From Pseudoramibacter faecis (lineage in GTDB: Bacteria; Bacillota; Clostridia; Eubacteriales; Eubacteriaceae), in the NCBI RefSeq assembly GCF_036289405.1, contig NZ_JAYFFI010000005.1, forward strand, positions 1 through 64,000: a DNA stretch of 64,000 nucleotides. Direction: 5' to 3'. Both the position numbers and the translations under genes were made by a program. This document shows, one piece after another, positions 8,573 through 15,041 of the stretch. How positions within the stretch are numbered: position 1 is the first letter of the stretch; each line of letters opens with the position of its first letter. The notes beneath the pieces are model-generated. The model ran no database searches. It had not been told where the DNA came from and saw only the letters and a program-made list of their open reading frames with translations.

Positions 8573-8819
8573 GAAAAAATATTATTTGAAAAATCGTATA
8601 CACATTCCTAATTTTTTTTTAACATTTCTATTCGGACATATTTACCCCGCCAAATTACCTTTGGAAAAACCAGTTTTTTCACAGAATCCGATCCGATCCG
8701 TCCGATCTCCTCCAACACATCCCGCAGCATCGGGGCAACTCGGATCCAATGGTTTCAAATCGGCAGTCTTCATCCCAGCTATCCCTTTTCCTGGTCTGAA
8801 AAATACCGATTTTTCGCAT
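8573..8819. other. AT-rich intergenic region
   Basis: The stretch between the promoter and the terminator of the next gene holds A/T runs around 8577-8640 and no credible gene. An open frame covering it on the plus strand has no ribosome binding site and atypical composition. Confidence 0.6.
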
Positions 8820-8853
8820 AAAAAAAGAGCTTGCGCCGAAGCGCGCTGCTCTG
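8820..8853 (-). terminator. Intrinsic terminator after the ferredoxin-domain gene
   Basis: On the minus strand AGAGC...GCGC pairs across a TTCG loop with GCGC...GCTCT, followed by seven T. It lies ten bases past the stop at 8863. Confidence 0.8.
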
Positions 8854-8862
8854 AGTAAATGG

Positions 8863-9600
8863 CTATTGCGGTTGCAGGCTGTTCACCAGGCTGCCGTCCA
8901 GCCCCACGACCGACACGCTCCAGAGGATCGGCTTGCCGCTGGCCGCCAGCGCGTTTTTCGTCGCCTGCTCGAGACCGCGGCAGCAGGGCACCTGCATGCG
9001 CACGATGCTCACACTTTGAATTCCGCTCTGCCGGAGGATAGCCGTGAGTTTATCGGTGTAGTCTCCGTCGAATTTGGGACAGCCGATAACCACCGTGCGC
9101 CCCTTTACAAAATCCCGATGGAAGCTGCCGTAGGCATAGGCGCTGCAGTCCGCCGCAATGAGCAGCTTCGCCCCGTCGAAATAAGGCGCTTCGGGATTTA
9201 CCAGCTTGATCTGCACCGGCCACTGACGCAGCTCGCTTTCAGCCGGGGCTGCGTCGGCCTGCGGCTTGTGCTCGAACATCTGCGCCGCCGCTCCCGGGCA
9301 TCCCGACGAATTCGGATGCGCCTGGGCTCTCAGGCTGCCGGCCCTTTGCCTAATGCGGTCCAGCCGCGCGGCGTTGGCCGCCACAGCGGCCTCATCATAG
9401 GCCGCGGCCTCCCGGGTTTCAAAGGTAATCGCTCCGGTGGGGCATTCGGGCAGGCAATCACCCATCCCGTCGCAATAATCGTCGCGGATCAGCCGGGCTT
9501 TGCCGTCTGCCATCTCGATGGCGTTTTCGTGGCAGGCCTCGGCGCACAGGCCGCAGCCGTTGCATTTGGCTTCGTCGATGTGAATGATTTGTCGCTGCAT
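8863..9600 (-). CDS. 4Fe-4S ferredoxin-domain protein
   Basis: A 245-residue protein with a two-cluster bacterial ferredoxin domain at the N-terminus. Its motifs are CNGCGLCAEAC (about residues 12-22) and CDGMGDCLPEC (about 42-52), the second with an extra residue. The C-terminal 120 residues contain ADCSAYAYG, VIGCPKFDG and the cysteine pair VPCCRG, a conserved domain seen in stand-alone ferredoxin proteins of anaerobes; its function is not known to me. I start it at the ATG at 9600 behind GAAGAGGAA; upstream in-frame sequence looks non-coding. It appears to be monocistronic, with its own terminator. Confidence 0.8.
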   Translation of the reverse strand: MQRQIIHIDEAKCNGCGLCAEACHENAIEMADGKARLIRDDYCDGMGDCLPECPTGAITFETREAAAYDEAAVAANAARLDRIRQRAGSLRAQAHPNSSGCPGAAAQMFEHKPQADAAPAESELRQWPVQIKLVNPEAPYFDGAKLLIAADCSAYAYGSFHRDFVKGRTVVIGCPKFDGDYTDKLTAILRQSGIQSVSIVRMQVPCCRGLEQATKNALAASGKPILWSVSVVGLDGSLVNSLQPQ

Positions 9601-9824
9601 GATTTCCTCTTCTCTAATAGATTTATTTGTACTGATTTCTGTTGATAAACGGTGTCCCCCAATAAACAGGGAGACGCGGCGCCCCCTGTCGAACTCGGAT
9701 ATGAACCGGGAGGCAAATCGCTGCAAGGCTATCATAACCGCTCCGGCGCCGAGACGCTGTTGGCATGCCAACATTTTTGACGGCGGATCCAAAAATCCCG
9801 ATGCCTGCCGCGAAAGGCGGCCAT

Positions 9825-9856
9825 GAAAAAAACGGACCGTCAATCGACAGTCCGCT
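9825..9856 (-). terminator. Intrinsic terminator overlapping the anti-sigma stop codon
   Basis: CGGAC.GTC and GAC.GTCCG form a nine-base stem with one mismatch around GATT, followed on the minus strand by a T-run at 9826-9832. The stem includes the last codons and stop of the anti-sigma gene. Confidence 0.75.
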
Positions 9857-10859
9857 CGTGCGCTCTGCACCGGTCCCTGCGCCGCCCGGCGGCCAACAAG
9901 ATCCCGCCGACGGCCAGGCCGATCATCAGCACCAATAGCGCCAGGTTAGCGTTAAAGGCCTGGTTTTGTGCCCAGCGGCCGAAATCCACCCGAGTCAGGA
10001 AGAAACCCCGCCGCCCTTCAAAGAGCAAACGTCCCAGATCCCCCAGCAGCGCCAGCCAAAGACTGAGGATCCAGGTGATGAGGCCGGCCTTTGTCAGGCG
10101 GCCTGCCCGGGGCAGCTTTGCCGCGAAAAGCACCAGCCACACCGGCACCACGAAGAGCGTCGCCGCGAGTGCCCCTTCCCGGCAGCCGGCCGTATCACCG
10201 CTCACCAGCGTCACCGCCAGAATTGTCAGATACAGCCAGAGGGTGTCCCAAGCGACGACGATCAGCGCCTTTTGATGCGCTAAAACCGGCGGCAGCGCCG
10301 CCCCCCGCACCACAAAGGGAAAAAACACCAACGAGATGCCGAAAATCGTCCCGGTGACCACGTCGATGATCGAGCCGCCGTCAAAAAAGGCAATCACCAG
10401 CACTTCGGTGAGCACAATGGCCATCGTTGCCGCGACGATCGCCTTCGCCAGGCGATTCCGCCTCGCCATCATCGGCACCACGGTCAGCGATGCCACCAGG
10501 GCCATGGCCGCCGCCAGCACCATCGGCACGCCAGCTTCCGCTCCGCCTGCCAGAGCCACCACCCCCGCGATAATCACCGGGATCATCAGCAGGTCCGCGA
10601 TGATCGCCCCGGCTCGCCAGGCCGTTCGCTGCTGTGCCTGCCGGTGCCGGGTCAAAACCCCCCTCTTCTCCGCACCGACCGCCGCTTCGATCTCCTCCTT
10701 TTTCAAATCCGTCGCCAGCCGGCTGCACGCCGGGCAATCGGCCAAGTGCGCCTCGACCAGCGCGGCACTCGCCTCGCTGCACACCCCGTCGACATAAAGG
10801 GGCAGCAGATCCCGCACCACCGCGCAGGTATCCGCCGATTGATCTTGCCGTTCATTCAT
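9840..10859 (-). CDS. Zinc-finger anti-sigma factor, membrane-bound
   Basis: A 339-residue protein with an N-terminal zf-HC2 anti-sigma domain: CAVVRDLLPLY followed by EAHLADCPACSRL gives the H-x3-C-x2-C zinc site at about residues 38-45. About seven to eight hydrophobic segments follow, so it is an integral membrane protein. It should hold the adjacent ECF sigma factor inactive in the cytoplasm until a signal. The sigma gene overlaps its start by eight bases. The C-terminus resembles no sensor domain that I recognise, so the signal is unknown. Confidence 0.82.
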   Translation of the reverse strand: MNERQDQSADTCAVVRDLLPLYVDGVCSEASAALVEAHLADCPACSRLATDLKKEEIEAAVGAEKRGVLTRHRQAQQRTAWRAGAIIADLLMIPVIIAGVVALAGGAEAGVPMVLAAAMALVASLTVVPMMARRNRLAKAIVAATMAIVLTEVLVIAFFDGGSIIDVVTGTIFGISLVFFPFVVRGAALPPVLAHQKALIVVAWDTLWLYLTILAVTLVSGDTAGCREGALAATLFVVPVWLVLFAAKLPRAGRLTKAGLITWILSLWLALLGDLGRLLFEGRRGFFLTRVDFGRWAQNQAFNANLALLVLMIGLAVGGILLAAGRRRDRCRAHERTVD

Positions 10860-11331
10860 TTTCTACCATCCTTTCCTGAATCTTCCGCTTCGCCCGGTGA
10901 TAGGTTACCCGCGCCCAGTTCTCCGACTTGCCGAAGATGCGGCCGATATCCGCGAAGGAGAGTTCCCCGAACACCCGCAGCGAAAAAACTTCTTTATAAG
11001 GCTCGTTCAGATGGTGAAGCACCCGGTGGATGCGCAGCGCTGTGTCGTGATCCGCCACCCGGGCCAAATGATCCGCCGTATCCGGCGGCGCTTTCTCCGG
11101 AAAGGGCGCCCGCCGCTTTTCCTCTCGAAAGCCATCCATCGCAAAATTTTTGGCGATCGCAAAGAGATAAGTGCGCTCGGAGGCGTCGCCGCGATAGGCG
11201 CTCCCCGCCGTCATAGCCTTTACGAAGGTCTGCTGGGCGATCTCTTCCGCCTGAGCCGCGTTTTTGGTGAGGCTCATCGCGTAGGAATATACCTGCATGT
11301 AATACGTTTGATAAAGCTTCTCGAAATCCGT
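10852..11331 (-). CDS. ECF-type RNA polymerase sigma factor, apparent non-canonical start
   Basis: A sigma-70 family ECF factor with region 2 (AEEIAQQTFVKAMT) and region 4 (LSFADIGRIFGKSENWARVTYHRAK). From the ATG at 11298 it would have 148 residues, but the same frame continues upstream as DFEKLYQTYY, which matches the usual start of region 2. No ATG, GTG or TTG exists in that frame down from the in-frame stop at 11388. An ACG at 11331 lies six bases after a strong AAGGAGGGG site, so I place the start there. A one-base sequence error or indel is the alternative, since a GTG at 11336 is out of frame. It overlaps the anti-sigma gene by eight bases. Confidence 0.75.
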   Translation of the reverse strand, partial: TDFEKLYQTYYMQVYSYAMSLTKNAAQAEEIAQQTFVKAMTAGSAYRGDASERTYLFAIAKNFAMDGFREEKRRAPFPEKAPPDTADHLARVADHDTALRIHRVLHHLNEPYKEVFSLRVFGELSFADIGRIFGKSENWARVTYHRAKRKIQERMVENE

Positions 11332-11394
11332 GGCACTCCCCTCCTTTCTGATTTCCCGGCGCCGCCGGGCGCGTCTGCATCGGCCTTATAGGCA

Positions 11395-11423
11395 TTAGAC
11401 GGCGACGGGCGCGTTTCGTTACA
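11395..11423 (-). promoter_or_regulatory. ECF-type autoregulatory promoter
   Basis: TGTAAC (-35) and CGTCTAA (-10) are separated by 16 bases on the minus strand upstream of the sigma gene. This is the layout of ECF-dependent promoters, which usually serve the sigma gene itself. Expected transcription start is near 11388. Confidence 0.7.
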
Positions 11424-11464
11424 AATTTTTTTGTTTTTTTTAGCCACCCACACTCCCAGGCATC

Positions 11465-11494
11465 AAAAAAGGCCGCCCGGTTTCCGGGCAGTCT
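11465..11494 (-). terminator. Intrinsic terminator after the ATC hydrolase-like gene
   Basis: GCCCGG and CCGGGC pair across an AAA loop and are followed on the minus strand by GGCC and six T. It lies about 95 bases past the stop at 11588. Confidence 0.7.
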
Positions 11495-11587
11495 TCATGC
11501 GGAGCGTTGTCATGCGCCGTCAGCGTGTCAGCCGGACATCGGTGCCGCCGCCCGGACACGACCGCTTATCCATTCGTTAATGCCTGA

Positions 11588-12187
11588 TTATCCCTGCGCT
11601 TCTCCAATGAGCGCCTGATACCGCCGCATCAAAGCCGCGACGGTTTTGCTTTCGCTGTACCAATGGTATTTGCGGCCCTCTTTGGCATAAAAGCCATATT
11701 CCTTCATCAGCGTACAGATGCCGCAGGCGTAAAATCTATCCTCATAGCCGCTCCCATCCGCATAGGGCAGATAGTCCATATTCCATGAATACGGATTTCG
11801 GTCTGCCGCTTTTAAGGTCGCTGTTTCCTTCGTCTCCCGAATATCTTTATCCGTGAACTTCTGCTTTCCCATGATCCGGCAGAACCACCGGGTCGGCGGG
11901 TTCATCATGGCGTTCGCATAAAATTCCGTGAGGCTTACAACATCAGGTCTGGTGCTCATGGCCTGCAGAAAAGCTATCAGAAGCGCGCAGTTCACAATAT
12001 TCACATCAAACTGGTCGGCTTTTTCAAACTCTGGCAGTTTCGCGATAACCTTTTTGTAGTTTGACCTCGCGGCTGCAGTTACTCTTTTTGCTTCGGAGGA
12101 TGTCAATCCGAGGTCGGAAACCAGATGGTTCCGAAATGATCTGCGATACAACACCCACATTCCCCACGGAAGGCCGTCATACTTCAT
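11588..12187 (-). CDS. L-2-amino-thiazoline-4-carboxylate hydrolase-like family protein
   Basis: A 199-residue soluble protein that I place, with moderate confidence, in the ATC hydrolase-like family. Known members open 2-amino-thiazoline-4-carboxylate towards cysteine, but most are uncharacterised. Supporting features are an N-terminal helical region with two arginine-rich turns, the SLTEFYANAM helix, and a C-terminal half with FYACGICTLMKEYGF, resembling the family's cysteine pair. The ATG follows GGGGGTAAG. It is 100 bases downstream of the alpha/beta hydrolase gene on the same strand. The real substrate is unknown. Confidence 0.55.
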   Translation of the reverse strand: MKYDGLPWGMWVLYRRSFRNHLVSDLGLTSSEAKRVTAAARSNYKKVIAKLPEFEKADQFDVNIVNCALLIAFLQAMSTRPDVVSLTEFYANAMMNPPTRWFCRIMGKQKFTDKDIRETKETATLKAADRNPYSWNMDYLPYADGSGYEDRFYACGICTLMKEYGFYAKEGRKYHWYSESKTVAALMRRYQALIGEAQG

Positions 12188-12287
12188 TTACTTACCCCCA
12201 GTCTGAAAGCCGCGAATTCACAACTGAACCCATTAACCAGCCTGTCTATCAGCGGACCTACTGTCGATGGTCAGGCTTGTTTTGCTT

Positions 12288-13148
12288 TCAAAGTTTCAGT
12301 GTTTTTCTGCAGAACTCACGGATCTTCTGTATATATTCATCTGCCTGCAGGATTGTAGCCATATGCCCGCCACTGATATACATGATATCGGGATCATGCA
12401 TCAGTCCGACAAGATCCTTCTGCATTTCTCCGCCGAAGAAATCTTTGTCGGGGAGGATCAGGAGGATCCTGCCCTTTAGTCGGGCGAAAGTTTCTGGCGT
12501 TACGGGCATCTGGTGCATGACATCGGCCAGAAGAGAGGAAATATGCACATCCTTTTCCTGCTTGTAATCACGAAAAATTGTCTCGAACATATCCTGAATA
12601 TACGCCACATCCTTTGGGTCGCTGCCTTTGGGCATATTGTGCATTCCGGCTCTGATAAGCCTGGGCTTCAGCTTCTCATAGTTACAGCGTTTCATCACCC
12701 ACAGCATAATCGGAGCGAAAAAGTATTTCCTGCGGAGACTTTTAAGTGTCTGCTCATCCATACCCCCGGTTGAGATCAAGACAAGACCGCCTACGTCCAC
12801 GGAATATCTCTGTGTGTAGATCTGAGCGATCATACCACCGTCACTGGCGCCGATCAGAACAGGATTTTTAAGTCCGAGATCTTCAAAAAACTTGTGCATT
12901 CCCACCACAAGTTCCTGATTGCTCTTGAATTCCATCGGATAGTCAAAAAGCAGTATCCGGTAATCTTCCGAAAGATTCTCTACATACCTCATCCACATCT
13001 CGGATACATTCATCCCGCCGTTCAGAAATACAAGCGGTGGCCTCCTCTCACCGCCGACCAGAATATAGCGAAAAGTTCCTCCACCGCTGACGAGGGTCTG
13101 GTAAGGATATTTCTTTATAAATATATTCAGTTCTTCCTGATAAGTCAC
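12288..13148 (-). CDS. Alpha/beta hydrolase
   Basis: A 286-residue alpha/beta-hydrolase fold protein. The oxyanion-side segment VFLNGGMNVSEMW, the nucleophile elbow GASDGG (Ser about residue 110), an acid-strand region LILPDKDFF and the catalytic histidine in SGGHMAT are in the expected order. There is no signal peptide, so it is probably cytoplasmic. GTG is the start, with AAGGAGATG seven bases before it. Substrate is unknown; the family includes esterases, peptidases and C-C hydrolases. It may be co-transcribed with the gene at 11588-12187. Confidence 0.8.
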   Translation of the reverse strand: MTYQEELNIFIKKYPYQTLVSGGGTFRYILVGGERRPPLVFLNGGMNVSEMWMRYVENLSEDYRILLFDYPMEFKSNQELVVGMHKFFEDLGLKNPVLIGASDGGMIAQIYTQRYSVDVGGLVLISTGGMDEQTLKSLRRKYFFAPIMLWVMKRCNYEKLKPRLIRAGMHNMPKGSDPKDVAYIQDMFETIFRDYKQEKDVHISSLLADVMHQMPVTPETFARLKGRILLILPDKDFFGGEMQKDLVGLMHDPDIMYISGGHMATILQADEYIQKIREFCRKTLKL

Positions 13149-13488
13149 TTAAGCACATCTCCTTCTGCATTTATAAGGTGTCTTTGTAGCCAGACCGACA
13201 CCCCTGAATCTCAAGCGACACCCCTGCGAGGGCAATCGTTGAATTGTATCAAATTTTGAGTCTTGTTTTCTAACAAGACGTTATCTTGGATACCATGCCC
13301 GTATGTGCTTATAACCCGGAAACCGTGCTGTTTTCGGGCTTTTCTGCGTTTCAAAGCAGAGCGCGGGATGGCGTTTCCGGTTCTGAACTGATATGCGGTT
13401 GCGGCTGCCATTGCCAAAAGCGACACCCCCATTCTACTATCGTTGAAAAGTATGGGTAACGTTGAAAGGTATAGGAATCGTTAAAAAG
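13149..13488. repeat. Intergenic region with repeated AGCGACACCCC motifs, possible IS end relic
   Basis: CGACACCCC occurs three times in the same orientation, beginning at 13196, 13216 and 13421; the last two copies are preceded by AAG or AAAAG. Direct copies of a short TGTCGC-type motif near the ends are typical of IS21-like elements, but no transposase is present. A 73-codon open frame here lacks a ribosome binding site and resembles nothing I know, so it is not called as a gene. The stretch marks the left edge of the defence island. Confidence 0.35.
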
Positions 13489-14154
13489 TTATTTCTTGTA
13501 AGTGAGAAATTTGAAATCGTCCACGCCGCCATAAGCAAATACGGTCCCCAGTGGATATCCCTTTCGAATGTCGAGGTCAAAACTCTTCAAAAGAAAGAGA
13601 ATATCATGCAGGCCGCCATTATTGTAAATGGTTGATTCATTCAGTATATGGGCATGCTGCGTAATTGCCTGATCCAGCTCTGTAATTTTTTCCCGCAAAT
13701 CATGATAGAGAGCCCAGTAGAGCATGTCATGGAAGTACAACGGCAGCTCATTTATTACGCTTTCGTGCAGATGAATCATTTCATGAAGCAGAGTTGCATC
13801 ATCTTCAGCAACCTCCGGAGAGAGGCAGATGATTTGATTCTGGTGGTCGTAATATCCCTCGCGCCCATCGAGCGACTCGATTTTGGTCTTGAAAAATGTA
13901 TAGCTAAAATATTCTAATGACTCAGGTCTTGGAGCCTCATCATCACGCCATTCATCTGAATCTGCAGATTTACTCTGACACTTTATTAGTTCATAAGATG
14001 CTGTTCCCGGCTCAAAAAGCATATCTTCGAACAGGTCGGAAAACTCATCCATTTTGTCAAAAAGTTTTCTTTCAGCTTCAGAAGCCTGCGTATAATACCA
14101 GTCCATGAAAAAACTTTCATCCATATTCATTTGTGTCACCTTGGCATAATGCAC
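13489..14154 (-). CDS. Unrecognised HExxH zinc metallopeptidase-like protein
   Basis: A 221-residue protein that I do not recognise as a named family. LLHEMIHLHES (about residues 122-132) is a zincin motif with a third potential ligand (His or Glu) after it. The N-terminal 60 residues are acidic and helical. No signal peptide or membrane helix is seen. A GTG start overlaps the stop of the GIY-YIG gene by one base (TAGTG) with no ribosome site of its own, so translation seems coupled to that gene. It is the last gene of the minus-strand defence run. A role in cleaving a host or phage protein is only a guess from location. Confidence 0.65.
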   Translation of the reverse strand: MHYAKVTQMNMDESFFMDWYYTQASEAERKLFDKMDEFSDLFEDMLFEPGTASYELIKCQSKSADSDEWRDDEAPRPESLEYFSYTFFKTKIESLDGREGYYDHQNQIICLSPEVAEDDATLLHEMIHLHESVINELPLYFHDMLYWALYHDLREKITELDQAITQHAHILNESTIYNNGGLHDILFLLKSFDLDIRKGYPLGTVFAYGGVDDFKFLTYKK

Positions 14155-15014
14155 TATTCATTATTCTTTTTTTCAATTTCCTTAAGAGACCGGCCGTTCT
14201 TATCTTTCCACGTCTTCGGCCCGCTTACGCTGTATCCGAGTACAAAGTCAGCAGCAGCGGATGAGCTTGAAAAGAGCAAGTCCTCGGTAGTCGTCAGATC
14301 CTTCACCTTTTCTTCTGAGATCCATTTATCGCGCAGTTTAACTATCCTCGCATTTAATGACTTGGCGTTCATCTTTTCGTTAATCATGGCACCCTGTAAA
14401 ACCACAAAGCCCTCTGTGGTTGTCTTCCCAGTTGCCTTTGCCGCCCCAGTACTGATGTAAAGAAGGTCGTCATCATCTGAGGGATTGGACGGGCTATGCT
14501 GCAGTAGCGGTTCAAGAACCTTGTAACCTAAGGCGTTAATAATTACCTTGATGTCGTCAACAAATTCCTCCATAACGGCATGATCGGATTCCTTCATAAC
14601 AGTGTTCTGATAGGTGTTCTTCGTCAGCACCTTGTACCGCTTACAGGACTTAGCAATTTCAACGAGTCGGTTTTCGAGATATCTTATCAGAGTCTTGTTG
14701 AGATCACGCCCTATGAAGATGACAGCTGTTGTCCAGTAGTATTTTTCCTTATCTGCTTGATAATCTCGCAGGTGCTGGATGAGCCGATCCTTGACATTTT
14801 CCGATTCTCCGATATACACGGAATCCGTGTCATCGTCTTCTTTGCAGAAGAGGAAATATACCCCTGCCTGCGTGATATCATCACGCGTACAAGACTGCAC
14901 CTCGATGCGTGGTATCTTGATGGCTTTCCCATTCCAGTTTGAAAGTTCTGCTGTTACCAGACTGTCAGCCGTTCCGTTGACAAGGAACAGTTCTATTGTC
15001 TTTCCGTAGGGCAT
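14154..15014 (-). CDS. GIY-YIG nuclease-domain protein with DUF4357
   Basis: A 286-residue protein. The GIY-YIG fold spans about residues 45-140: GVYFLF and VYIGESENVKDRLIQH provide the two signature strands and the catalytic arginine region, with a glutamate in RYLENRLVEIA. Residues about 195-285 are a DUF4357 domain (GFVVLQGAMI, SSSSAAADFVLGYSVSGPKTWKDKNG). Such proteins are common next to restriction and defence genes. The gene follows hamB by 27 bases with AAGGAGG before its ATG and overlaps the next gene. It may add a nuclease to the Hachiman module or be an independent defence protein. Confidence 0.82.
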   Translation of the reverse strand: MPYGKTIELFLVNGTADSLVTAELSNWNGKAIKIPRIEVQSCTRDDITQAGVYFLFCKEDDDTDSVYIGESENVKDRLIQHLRDYQADKEKYYWTTAVIFIGRDLNKTLIRYLENRLVEIAKSCKRYKVLTKNTYQNTVMKESDHAVMEEFVDDIKVIINALGYKVLEPLLQHSPSNPSDDDDLLYISTGAAKATGKTTTEGFVVLQGAMINEKMNAKSLNARIVKLRDKWISEEKVKDLTTTEDLLFSSSSAAADFVLGYSVSGPKTWKDKNGRSLKEIEKKNNE

Positions 15015-15041
15015 TATTCAATCCTCCTTGCCGTATGTTTT

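Noticed and set aside
8418..8858. 146-codon plus-strand frame in the 8.4-8.9 kb gap
   Set aside because: Overlaps a strong promoter, an operator and a terminator on the other strand; no ribosome site and no recognisable domain.
13211..13432. 73-codon minus-strand frame beside the metallopeptidase gene
   Set aside because: Low complexity with repeated motifs, no ribosome site, no resemblance; treated as relic DNA.
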